Of a stretch of DNA of 64,000 nt, positions 9,599 to 17,226 are shown one piece after another. A program made the position numbers and the translations under genes. How positions within the stretch are numbered: position 1 is the first letter of the stretch; every line of letters starts with the position of its first letter. Source of the stretch: Niabella pedocola (GTDB lineage: Bacteria > Bacteroidota > Bacteroidia > Chitinophagales > Chitinophagaceae); contig NZ_JAJNEC010000005.1 of assembly GCF_021044425.1 (NCBI RefSeq), forward strand, positions 496,001-560,000, written 5' to 3'. The notes below the pieces were generated by a model, which was not told the DNA's origin, searched no databases, and saw only the letters and a list, made by a program, of their open reading frames with translations.

Positions 9599-10774
9599 CT
9601 AAGATACTACAGCTCCTTCTTTTTGCAATTGATTTAATCCAAATTCTTTATCGATGGCAGCAGTATGTTCACCCAGCAACGGAGCGCCGGTTGTACTGGT
9701 GAGCAACTGGCCATCAATTTTAAACGGACAGCGCGTGGTGGTAATGGCTGTTCCATTGCTGTTTTTTACGGTCATTTCCATTTCCAGCGCCCTATAAGCC
9801 GGATGTTTCCTCAACGCTTCATAATCCAGTACTTCCGAACACCAGATATCGGCCGGCTCCAGTACCGCCAGCCATTCCCTGGTGGATCGCTGTTGCAAAT
9901 GCGCCGCCAATACCTGTTTGATCGCATCCCGTTGAGTAAACCATTCATCACTGTTGGTATAGGCCAATAACGCATAGCAATCTGTTAATTGCCCCAGCTG
10001 TACAATATCTGTCATCGCCAGCGCCATCCAGGAGTCTGCCGTTTTATAAATACCATAGGGCGCTCCTACATAAGGATGCCCGCCGTTGACCTCGCTGCGT
10101 TGCGGCAACTCATGCCCATCGTTATAATAGCAGGTTAACAATTCAAACTGAAAATCGAGTGCACTTTCCAACATGCTTACCTGTACTTCGCCGCCTTCGC
10201 CTGAAACCATTTTCTGATACAGCAAGGATAAAATCCCCTGGGCAAGGTGTGCCCCGGATAAAATATCCACAATAGAAACACCCAGCGGAGTGGGATTTTC
10301 ATGCGCTGTATTGTTTAACAGTGTAATACCGGTTGCCGATTGCAGCAGCAGATCCTGACCGGGCAAATGTTTCCAGGGCCCAGCCGCTCCATAACCACTG
10401 ATACTCCCATACACAACAGACGGATTGAGTTTTTTAATCGTTTCATAATCCAGGCCCAGCCGTTCCATAACGCCTGGTCGGAAGTTATGAATCACTACAT
10501 CCGCACGCTTCAGCAGTTTTTTAACTTTAAGGAGATCGATTGCATCCTTCAGATCTGCTGTATAACTTTCCTTGCTACGGTTGATTGCCTGGAAAATCGA
10601 AGATTCTCCATCGATAACGATGTCCGATACATACAGTTCGCGGCAGATGTCGCCGGTAACCGGACGCTCGATCTTTATCACCCGCGCACCCAGGTCTGCA
10701 AGCGTCAGAGACGCCGATGGCCCCGAAAGGAACTGGCTGAAGTCAACCACCAGAATATCGTTTAGAAAACTCAT
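9599..10774 (-). CDS. Class III CoA-transferase (CaiB/BaiF family), copy B
   Basis: Transfers CoA between organic acids through an aspartyl-CoA mixed anhydride. 391 residues. Family motifs: VVDFSQFLSGPSA near 9-21, LGARVIKIERP at 28-38, ADVVIHNFRPGVMERLG at 91-107, and the nucleophile region VDILSGAHL, where Asp170 aligns with Asp169 of formyl-CoA transferase. The C-terminal GAPLLGEHT motif is present. Its ATG follows directly on the stop of the upstream paralogue, so the two are probably made in equal amounts and may form a heteromer. The acid substrate is unknown. The operon contains a lactonase, dehydrogenase and MaoC hydratase, suggesting a sugar-derived hydroxy acid (inference). Confidence 0.9.
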   Translation of the reverse strand: MSFLNDILVVDFSQFLSGPSASLTLADLGARVIKIERPVTGDICRELYVSDIVIDGESSIFQAINRSKESYTADLKDAIDLLKVKKLLKRADVVIHNFRPGVMERLGLDYETIKKLNPSVVYGSISGYGAAGPWKHLPGQDLLLQSATGITLLNNTAHENPTPLGVSIVDILSGAHLAQGILSLLYQKMVSGEGGEVQVSMLESALDFQFELLTCYYNDGHELPQRSEVNGGHPYVGAPYGIYKTADSWMALAMTDIVQLGQLTDCYALLAYTNSDEWFTQRDAIKQVLAAHLQQRSTREWLAVLEPADIWCSEVLDYEALRKHPAYRALEMEMTVKNSNGTAITTTRCPFKIDGQLLTSTTGAPLLGEHTAAIDKEFGLNQLQKEGAVVS

Positions 10775-11917
10775 TTATTCTTCCATTAACTGTTTAATGA
10801 TCGCCTCCCTGTTGGCTCCCAGTGTCGGCGCCGCTTTTGATGAAACCAATCTTTTCCCGTTTAGCGTAATCGGACACCTGGTTGTAAAGATCCTCTTATC
10901 GCCAGCCTGCAATTCCTGCTCCATTTCTAAGATCTTATAACCCTCGGTTTGATCAAGGTCCTTCCAGCTATACACAGCCGCCGCCCATAACCCACTCCGG
11001 CGCAGCCGCTCCAGCCAGTACCGGGTTGTATTTGTTTTCAATTTCTTTGCGATCAAGGCTTTTATTTCATCCCGCTTTTGAAAAACATCCCGTTGATCAA
11101 AAACGTTCAATTCCTCCCAGTCCAGCGCGGTGGCCAGCTGCTGCAGCTCCATCATGGCCAGGGAAAGAAAATGATCAGCAGTTTTATAAACGCCATAGGG
11201 GGCGCCGAGCAACGGGTTGCCATTATTGATCTTACTGCGTTGAATCCCCTTTTTACTATGGAAAAAAGTGGTAAATAACTCAAACTGCATACCGATGGCG
11301 GATTCGATCAGGCTCAATTCAATATATGCGCCTTTCTCCTCCCGTTGTCTGCGGATCAGGGCTCCCAGCACAGCTTGCACCAGGTGTATACCGCTGATGG
11401 CATCCACTGCAGACAAACCAAAGGGAACCGGGGCGCTGCCGCCATTACCCGTGGTATACGTAAGCCCCGATAATGACTGTACCAGCAGGTCCTGCCCTGG
11501 TTTTTGCGCCCAGGGCCCTTTACGTCCAAAACCACTGATCTCCGCATAGATGATCTTTTCATTTATACCCTTGACATCCTTATAAGCAAGACCGATCTTT
11601 TCCATTACGCCCGGCCGGAAATTATGCGTGACCACATCCGCCCTGCGGATCAGCTTCTTCACCAGTTCAAGGTCTTCTTTATTTTTCAGATCCGCCGTAA
11701 AACTCTCCTTGTTTCGATTGATGGCATGAAAATTCAAGGCATCCCCCTCTACCCATAAATTCTTTACGGCCAGTTTCCGGCAGGGGTCACCTCCCTGCGG
11801 CCGCTCTATTTTAATAACCCGTGCTCCAAGATCTGCCAATCGCAGGCCGGCTGAAGGGCCGGAAAGATACTGGCTAAACTCCAGCACAATTAATCCGTTT
11901 AATGGTAGTTGGTTCAT
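10775..11917 (-). CDS. Class III CoA-transferase (CaiB/BaiF family), copy A
   Basis: 380 residues, clearly paralogous to the next gene (LEFSQYLSGPSAGLRLADLGARVIKIERPQGGDPCRKL; THNFRPGVMEKIGL). The catalytic aspartate is kept as Asp172 in AVDAISGIHL, so this is not an obviously dead copy. Its ATG overlaps the stop of the solute-binding-like gene by 4 bases (ATGA), and its own stop abuts the start of the second copy with no gap. Two adjacent, diverged class III CoA-transferases of similar length recall two-subunit enzymes such as succinyl-CoA:malate CoA-transferase SmtAB of Chloroflexus. Whether these two pair is inference. Confidence 0.9.
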   Translation of the reverse strand: MNQLPLNGLIVLEFSQYLSGPSAGLRLADLGARVIKIERPQGGDPCRKLAVKNLWVEGDALNFHAINRNKESFTADLKNKEDLELVKKLIRRADVVTHNFRPGVMEKIGLAYKDVKGINEKIIYAEISGFGRKGPWAQKPGQDLLVQSLSGLTYTTGNGGSAPVPFGLSAVDAISGIHLVQAVLGALIRRQREEKGAYIELSLIESAIGMQFELFTTFFHSKKGIQRSKINNGNPLLGAPYGVYKTADHFLSLAMMELQQLATALDWEELNVFDQRDVFQKRDEIKALIAKKLKTNTTRYWLERLRRSGLWAAAVYSWKDLDQTEGYKILEMEQELQAGDKRIFTTRCPITLNGKRLVSSKAAPTLGANREAIIKQLMEE

Positions 11918-13071
11918 AAGGGCCTTACCGGTTTTAAGCTTTCCGCATAAAGCGTATTTAATTTAGCAAGTACCGATTGGGGAGAAAGCATATTCCCCTT
12001 TAAATATTCCTGGATATAAAAGCCGCCGGCATCCTGAAAATGAAGGTACCCATGATAACGCGGGCGCACATATGCATGTTCCAGCGTGTTGCGGGTATTT
12101 TTAAAAAATCCGTTACACACCTGGTCATTCACCGTATCATCATAACCAAAATCATATCCAGGTTGTCCACCGGTAAGCACATACGCTGTTCCCTGCCATT
12201 CCGGCGCACATACGAACTGTGCAAAATCCAACGCAACCGACTGATGATTGCCATATGCAGAAACAGCGATACCCGTGCCGCCCAATGTGGTTTGTAAGCG
12301 CCGGCCGTTAAATGTAACAGCATTTGTATAGATCAACAAATGCCGGCTGTAATGCTTTCGCGCATAATTGGAGTACCCATACGCAAAGGGGCAATACCAA
12401 TAATTATTAGTGTTGCTCATTGCTTCCGCAACCGCGATGGGATTCATCAAGAAAAAACGCCGATCCAGCAAGTCGTAAAATTCCTTCATTGTAGTCAATG
12501 CCGCCATACCTGTTGCCGCATCAATCACTGCTTCGTCCTGAAATGGATCACCGCCATGTGCCCGGCAAAAGGTATAAAAATTCATCAGCAGGTCGATCGG
12601 AATGGCGGGCGCAGCTGCTTTTCCTTTAGCAGCGATCGTCATCACCTCTTCCCAGGTTTGCGGCGCGGATACCTGCTGTTGTTGCAACAGGTCCATACGC
12701 ATACTGGCTACAGGCGTTGCCGCATCAATGGCCAGGGCCCATTGTTTGCCATCGTATGCATAGCTGTCATGAGAAGCACCTGCTGAGTGTTGTTGCAACT
12801 CTTTTAAAAAAGCTTCCGGAAGGTAATCGTTCAACGGTAATACACAATTGGTAACCGAAGCACTCCCTACCCAGGGATGATCGATAATCAGCAGATCATA
12901 GGCTTCCGTCAGCTTTTCAATAGAGTAATCGGCAAACGCCTGTAAGCTGCGCTTTTCCCAAAGAATCTGTACATTCGGGTGCAACTCGCTAAAACGTTGC
13001 GCCGCCGCCTGCAAGGGCACTATTCCCCTGCTATGATCCCAGGTAATGCCTTTTAAGACTATCTTATCCAT
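11914..13071 (-). CDS. Solute-binding-protein-like protein without signal peptide
   Basis: 385 residues resembling family-1 extracellular solute-binding proteins of ABC transporters: FSELHPNVQILWEKRS and AYDLLIIDHPWVGSA in the first lobe, TWEEVMTIAAKGKAA, a GGTGIAVSAYG hinge-like segment and FAQFVCAPEWQ towards the end. The start at 13071 (MDKIVLKGITWDH) is preferred over in-frame codons further upstream, because those lie inside the MaoC gene and give a Cys/Trp-rich unlikely peptide. With this start there is no signal peptide or lipobox, so the protein should be cytoplasmic. No ABC permease or ATPase is encoded nearby. It overlaps the MaoC stop by 8 bases and the CoA-transferase start by 4. 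Its role may be enzymatic, as a ligand sensor or as a carrier; none of these is established. Confidence 0.75.
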   Translation of the reverse strand: MDKIVLKGITWDHSRGIVPLQAAAQRFSELHPNVQILWEKRSLQAFADYSIEKLTEAYDLLIIDHPWVGSASVTNCVLPLNDYLPEAFLKELQQHSAGASHDSYAYDGKQWALAIDAATPVASMRMDLLQQQQVSAPQTWEEVMTIAAKGKAAAPAIPIDLLMNFYTFCRAHGGDPFQDEAVIDAATGMAALTTMKEFYDLLDRRFFLMNPIAVAEAMSNTNNYWYCPFAYGYSNYARKHYSRHLLIYTNAVTFNGRRLQTTLGGTGIAVSAYGNHQSVALDFAQFVCAPEWQGTAYVLTGGQPGYDFGYDDTVNDQVCNGFFKNTRNTLEHAYVRPRYHGYLHFQDAGGFYIQEYLKGNMLSPQSVLAKLNTLYAESLKPVRPL

Positions 13072-13513
13072 GCAGCGCTTTTTTTTCAACCAGTAAAAGA
13101 TGTTCGCAGACCAGCACCAGCTGTTCCTGCTGATTGTGCACTTCCAGCAATTCCGACACAATACCATACCCCGGCTTTTTATGCGCTTTTTTTTCTTTGA
13201 TGGTAAGGGTTGTTTTTATCGTATCGTTAATAAACACCGGCGCAATAAACCGCAGCCGTTCATAACCATAGGTCATGGCCGCTTCATTGATTACTCCTGC
13301 AGTCAACCCAACTGCTACACTAAAGATCAGGGTACCGTGTGCGATCCGTTGCTTAAAGGGTTGTGTTTTGCACCATTCGGCGTCCATGTGGTGGGGATAA
13401 AAATCACCGGTTTGTCCGGCGTGTAAAACAATATCAGCCTCCGTAATGGTTCGTCCCGTGGTAACTCTTCTTTCCCCGGGCATAAAATCTTCAAAGTATA
13501 TCTTTACAGCCAT
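13064..13513 (-). CDS. MaoC-like hotdog-fold hydratase/dehydratase
   Basis: 149 residues, single hotdog domain, first gene of the CoA-dependent catabolic operon. The hydratase-2 motif GQTGDFYPHHMDAEW is at 33-47, giving candidate catalytic residues Asp37 and His42, followed by RIAHGTL. MaoC-family enzymes hydrate or dehydrate acyl-CoA esters, for example mesaconyl-C4-CoA hydratase, so a CoA thioester made by the neighbouring CoA-transferases is the natural substrate (inference). The 320-bp gap upstream separates it from the divergent ORF6N gene and must hold its promoter. Confidence 0.87.
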   Translation of the reverse strand: MAVKIYFEDFMPGERRVTTGRTITEADIVLHAGQTGDFYPHHMDAEWCKTQPFKQRIAHGTLIFSVAVGLTAGVINEAAMTYGYERLRFIAPVFINDTIKTTLTIKEKKAHKKPGYGIVSELLEVHNQQEQLVLVCEHLLLVEKKALHG

Positions 13514-13834
13514 ATGACAGCATTTAAGCGGCTACCGGGCGCAATACTACCTTTTGCCAACAGATCGAAAATAGATCGAATCGCTTTGCCGGAAAATGTT
13601 AGGATTCACTAAGCTAATGGAAGATTTTACTATAGATAACAGGGTGCGGGATCGCTATTTGAGGGATAAAAAACCGCCTTTTGTTTTCCTCGCTATTCTT
13701 GTTTAACTTTATTACAGGAACCGCTTCCTGACCCGGTTCAATACAAGATGACCGGGATATATCAGAGGCATCATTAACACCTGTAACTGGAACACCTGTA
13801 ACAAATAGTATCATAACCTTGAAAAACAACATCT
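13514..13834. promoter_or_regulatory. Divergent intergenic region between the MaoC operon and the ORF6N gene
   Basis: About 320 bp without a convincing gene. On the MaoC side, two AGATCGAA octamers at 13562-13569 and 13573-13580 are spaced one helical turn apart, and between them a near match to the Bacteroidota -7 element reads TATTTTCG on the minus strand (13566-13573). On the ORF6N side there is a 12-base direct repeat, AACACCTGTAAC, at 13776-13787 and 13791-13802, 33-59 bases before the ATG. Both could be operator sites, but no binding protein is identified. Confidence 0.4.
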
Positions 13835-14380
13835 ATGGCAAAAAAAGAGCTGCGACTCCTGGTAGCCGAACAGAAAATACTAAACCGGATCTATGTTGTC
13901 CGCGGCCAAAAAGTAATGCTGGACCAGGATCTGGCAGAAATGTACAAAGTAGAAACCAGACGTCTGAATGAGCAGGTAAAACGTAACCTGAGCCGGTTTC
14001 CAAAAGACTTTATGTTCACCCTTAAACAAAAAGAGTTCGATAACTTGATGTCGCAAATTGCGACATCAAGTTTATCACCAGGATGGGGAGGGAGACGGAA
14101 ATTACCATACGTCTTTACGGAGCAAGGAGTAGCAATGTTATCAAGTATCCTAAACAGCGAAATTGCCATCGAAGTCAACATCCGTATTATCCGGGTATTT
14201 TCAAAACTTCGGGAATATGCCTTGAGTCAAAAGGATATAATGGTACAACTTGCGCGGCTTGAGAAAGAAGTAAAGGGAAATTCACGGGATATTGAAAACA
14301 TCTTTGCGGTGCTGAAAGAGCTAATTGAAAGGCAAAGAAATCCCATACCAAGAAACAAGATAGGATTCAAGCTGGATTAG
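13835..14380 (+). CDS. ORF6N-domain (KilA-N-type) DNA-binding protein
   Basis: 181 residues. The ORF6N domain (residues about 10-100) is recognised from IYVVRGQKVMLDQDLAEMY, VKRNLSRFPKDFMF, RKLPYVFTEQGVAMLSS and INIRIIRVF-like segments. A C-terminal helical, probably coiled-coil tail follows (QLARLEKEVKGNSRDIENIFAVLKEL). The domain is common in phage antirepressors and is widespread in Bacteroidota chromosomes. It is one of only two plus-strand genes here and sits between two glycan operons, so it looks unrelated to their function. Bases 14042-14072 of the coding sequence form a perfect palindrome that recurs after the gene (see repeat entries). The gene is intact. Confidence 0.9.
   Translation: MAKKELRLLVAEQKILNRIYVVRGQKVMLDQDLAEMYKVETRRLNEQVKRNLSRFPKDFMFTLKQKEFDNLMSQIATSSLSPGWGGRRKLPYVFTEQGVAMLSSILNSEIAIEVNIRIIRVFSKLREYALSQKDIMVQLARLEKEVKGNSRDIENIFAVLKELIERQRNPIPRNKIGFKLD
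14042..14076. repeat. 35-bp repeat with 31-bp palindrome, copy inside the ORF6N gene
   Basis: The segment is identical over 35 bases to 14424-14458. The palindrome core (15 + 1 + 15 bases, centre AAATT) is flanked by AACTTGATGTCG and CGACATCAAGTT. It encodes the LMSQIATSSL part of the protein. It could be an autoregulatory site or a structured RNA element. Confidence 0.85.
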
Positions 14381-14423
14381 CCCACAAGCATGATGCTTTC
14401 CCTTAAATTAAATATAAGTTAGC

Positions 14424-14458
14424 AACTTGATGTCGCAAATTGCGACATCAAGTTTATC
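14424..14458. repeat. 35-bp repeat with 31-bp palindrome, copy downstream of the ORF6N gene
   Basis: Second identical copy, 44 bases after the ORF6N stop and 382 bases from the first copy. It lies in the convergent gap before the GH92 terminator and might act as a transcript-stabilising or terminating hairpin for the ORF6N message. Confidence 0.85.
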
Positions 14459-14498
14459 CGATAACCAGATGAAAGATGTCTTTCATAAAGTAAAGCGT

Positions 14499-14531
14499 AA
14501 AAAAATCCGGCTCCCTCAACGAAAGCCGGAT
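14499..14531 (-). terminator. Intrinsic terminator of the GH92 gene
   Basis: An 8-bp stem, ATCCGGCT at 14505-14512 with AGCCGGAT at 14524-14531, followed on the minus strand by a run of seven T. It lies 23 bases after the GH92 stop. Confidence 0.85.
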
Positions 14532-14553
14532 ATCTGAATCATTCTCGATTTGA

Positions 14554-16839
14554 TTATTTGTCGTCACGGCTCATAGAAAAAGGCACATCCGTATCCGCTG
14601 TACCGCGGGCTTTATTGGGCTGTGCGCCCATATTAAAGTTGATAACGGCTCCCCTCTGCAGCATGCTAAAGCTCAACCAGTTTTTGGTATAGGCCTGGCC
14701 ATTAAAAGTAGCGGATTGCACATAACGGTTCTTATCACTATTAGCAGGTGCGTTGATGACGATCTTTTTGCCGTTCTCCAGATGTACCGTCGCTTTCTTA
14801 AACAACGGGGCTCCCACCACATACTGATCTACCCCTGGTGTTACGGGATAGAAGCCCAGGGCCGAAAACACATACCAGGCACTGGTTTGCCCGTTATCCT
14901 CATCACCGCAATAACCATCCGGCGTTGGCTTATACATGCGGTTCATGGTCTCCCTTACCCAATATTGTGCTTTCCAGGGTGTGCCGGCATAGTTATACAG
15001 ATAGATCATGTGTTGTATCGGCTGGTTGCCATGCGCATATTGTCCCATATTAGCGATCTGCATTTCCCGGATTTCGTGGATCACACCGCCGTAATAACTA
15101 TCATCAAAAACCGGGGGCAGACTGAACACATTGTCTAGCTGTTTTACAAAATTAGACTTGCCACCCATCAGGTCGATCAAACCCTGAATATCATGAAACA
15201 CGCTCCAGGAGTAATGCCAGCTATTGCCTTCGGTAAAAGCATCGCCCCATTTATACGGGTTGAACGGGCTTTGAAATTTACCATCCTTGTTCTTGCCGCG
15301 CATCAGATTGTGCTCCGGATCAAAAAGATTTTTATAGTTCTGGGAACGTTTCTTATACAGATCCAATTCGGCCTTTGGCCGGCCCAGCGCCTTCCCCAAC
15401 TGATAAATGGTAAAGTCGTCATAGGCATATTCCAGCGTGCGCGCCGCATTCTCATTGATCTTCACATCATAGGGTACATAACCCAGTTCATTATAATAGG
15501 TTACGCCTCTCCGGCCGGTAGCCCTTGGTCCTTCGTTGTTGGCTCCATGCAACAGCGCTTCGTACAGCGTGTTGATATCATACCCCCTCAGCCCCTTTAA
15601 ATAAGCATCGGATACTACCGATGCAGAGTTATTACCCACCATTACATCTGAATATCCCGGGCTGCTCCATTCCGGCAGCCAGCCGCCTTCTTTGTAATCG
15701 TTAACCAAACCCGCCTGCATTTCTTTATTGATAGATGGATACAGGAAATTCAGGAAGGGATACAATGCCCGGAAGGTGTCCCAGAAACCGGTACCAGCGA
15801 AACGGTAACCCGAAACGATCTTGCCATTGTGCGGACTGTAGTGCACCACCTGGTTAGCAGCATCCAGTTCATACATTTTTTGCGGAAAGAACAGCGTGCG
15901 GTACATAGCCGAATAAAAGGTCCGCTGCTGGTCGATAGAAGCCCCTTCAATCTCGACCCGCCCCAGGCGGTCGTTCCAGGCTTTCTTAGCCTTCGCCATG
16001 GTTTGCTCAAAACCATCGGCAGCCAGCTCGCGTTTCAGATTCAGTTCCGCCTGCTCAAAGCTGATAAAGGAGGTACCGATCTTCATATGTACTTTTTCAC
16101 CCTTTGCGGTTTTAAACCCTACGATGGCGCCACTGTGATCGGAAGTAATTTCCAGTGCCGACGCATTGAGCTTGTTGTCCTCCCAGGTATGCATATTGGC
16201 AAACGGCTTATCAAAATAGATTACAAAATAGTTCTTAAAATCCGGCAGCGGTCCGCGGGCATGTTTGGTGGAATAACCGATGATCTTTTTTTCAGCTGGA
16301 ATAATCTTAATATAAGATCCCTTATCAAACGCGTCGATCACCACAAAAGAACTATCGGTTTTGGGGAATGTAAACCGGAATTGTGCCGCCCGCTCAGTAG
16401 GTGTAAGTTCGGTTGTTACATCATGATCGGCCAGGTACACGCTATAATAATAAGGTTTTGAAACTTCCGCTTTGTGCGAGAACCAGCTGGCACGTGCATC
16501 CTGATCAAATGCCATTTTCCCTGTTACCGGCATAATGGAGATCTGGCCATAGTCATTCATCCAGGGTGAAGGCTGGTGCGTTTGCTTAAATCCCCGGATC
16601 TTGTCGGCATCATAAGTATACATCCATCCATCGCCCATTTTCCCGGTCTGCGCGCTCCAAAGGTTCATGCCCCAGGGCACTCCCACTGCAGGATAGGTAT
16701 TCCCATTTGAAAGACTGGGTTTGGACTGGGTGCCCATCAGGGGATTCACCAGTTCTGCAGGATCATTTTTCTGAGCATGTAAGAGGAGCGAAAAGCCTCC
16801 GGCCAATAATAATAAGGCGTAGCGTGCAATCTTCTTCAT
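14554..16839 (-). CDS. GH92 alpha-mannosidase-like glycosidase, secreted
   Basis: Exo-acting, calcium-dependent glycosidase family that mostly removes alpha-1,2/1,3-linked mannose. 761 residues from the ATG at 16839; an upstream in-frame ATG at 16881 would put 14 residues before the signal peptide, so the later start is preferred. Signal peptide MKKIARYALLLLAGGFSLLLHAQ. Family motifs: NPLMGTQSKPSLSNGNTYPA near the N-terminus, WDTFRALYPFLN, and GDEDNGQTSAWYVFSALGFYP from about 645, carrying the conserved acidic/Gln active-site residues. The gene is transcribed alone, with a TATTTTTG element 50 bases upstream and a terminator downstream. Its target may be N-glycans on plant glycoproteins accompanying pectin (inference). 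Confidence 0.93.
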   Translation of the reverse strand: MKKIARYALLLLAGGFSLLLHAQKNDPAELVNPLMGTQSKPSLSNGNTYPAVGVPWGMNLWSAQTGKMGDGWMYTYDADKIRGFKQTHQPSPWMNDYGQISIMPVTGKMAFDQDARASWFSHKAEVSKPYYYSVYLADHDVTTELTPTERAAQFRFTFPKTDSSFVVIDAFDKGSYIKIIPAEKKIIGYSTKHARGPLPDFKNYFVIYFDKPFANMHTWEDNKLNASALEITSDHSGAIVGFKTAKGEKVHMKIGTSFISFEQAELNLKRELAADGFEQTMAKAKKAWNDRLGRVEIEGASIDQQRTFYSAMYRTLFFPQKMYELDAANQVVHYSPHNGKIVSGYRFAGTGFWDTFRALYPFLNFLYPSINKEMQAGLVNDYKEGGWLPEWSSPGYSDVMVGNNSASVVSDAYLKGLRGYDINTLYEALLHGANNEGPRATGRRGVTYYNELGYVPYDVKINENAARTLEYAYDDFTIYQLGKALGRPKAELDLYKKRSQNYKNLFDPEHNLMRGKNKDGKFQSPFNPYKWGDAFTEGNSWHYSWSVFHDIQGLIDLMGGKSNFVKQLDNVFSLPPVFDDSYYGGVIHEIREMQIANMGQYAHGNQPIQHMIYLYNYAGTPWKAQYWVRETMNRMYKPTPDGYCGDEDNGQTSAWYVFSALGFYPVTPGVDQYVVGAPLFKKATVHLENGKKIVINAPANSDKNRYVQSATFNGQAYTKNWLSFSMLQRGAVINFNMGAQPNKARGTADTDVPFSMSRDDK

Positions 16840-16888
16840 GAGCAATAATACTATTTTTAAATAACAAAATCGTTTTTGCAATGCCTTA

Positions 16889-16896
16889 CAAAAATA
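16889..16896 (-). promoter_or_regulatory. Bacteroidota -7 promoter element (TATTTTTG) for GH92
   Basis: Exact match to TAnnTTTG, 50 bases before the GH92 start codon. No convincing -33 TTTG was found at the usual spacing. Confidence 0.5.
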
Positions 16897-17121
16897 GCTG
16901 CTTTGTGTTAATTTTGCTGTTTTTTACCAATTTCAGGTTTGGCTTGCCGTTTCAGCGGTAATTTGAACAGCCCCATTGCATCGGTCCACTCTCTGAAAAA
17001 GCCCGCCAATTCTATTACCATACGGTTTTCGGTCGCGTTTCATCTCTGATATCGATGATCGCATCTCGCTGCGCCTTCATACCGGTTACTTCTTCACTGT
17101 ATGCTGATCAACCATTGTTAC

Positions 17122-17149
17122 AAAAAAACTCCGGAGTAGCTCCGGAGTT
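17122..17149 (-). terminator. Intrinsic terminator after the FMN dehydrogenase gene
   Basis: Perfect 10-bp stem, AACTCCGGAG at 17127-17136 with CTCCGGAGTT at 17140-17149, with a 3-base loop and a T tract on the minus strand. It lies 78 bases after the stop at 17227 and should end the aldolase-esterase-isomerase-dehydrogenase transcription unit. Confidence 0.9.
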
Positions 17150-17226
17150 CTATGCACTCATTATCGCATGGCGTCAGTACATTGAATGGTCTAACTATCG
17201 TTAACGAGTTGCTCCAAAAATGAACC

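Larger units (their letters stand above)
16840..17226. other. Intergenic region between FMN dehydrogenase and GH92
   Basis: 387 bp with no supported gene. It holds the GH92 promoter element near its left end and the terminator of the upstream operon at 17122-17149. The middle part (about 16920-17110) shows nothing recognisable. Confidence 0.6.

Noticed and set aside
9599..11917. Loss of catalytic Asp in the CoA-transferases (Glu in SMLES and SLIES)
   Set aside because: On aligning with formyl-CoA transferase the nucleophile falls in VDILSGAH and VDAISGIH, where Asp is kept in both.
13614..13832. 72-codon minus-strand frame in the divergent promoter region
   Set aside because: No start-site signal, no family, and overlaps the direct repeats; treated as non-coding.
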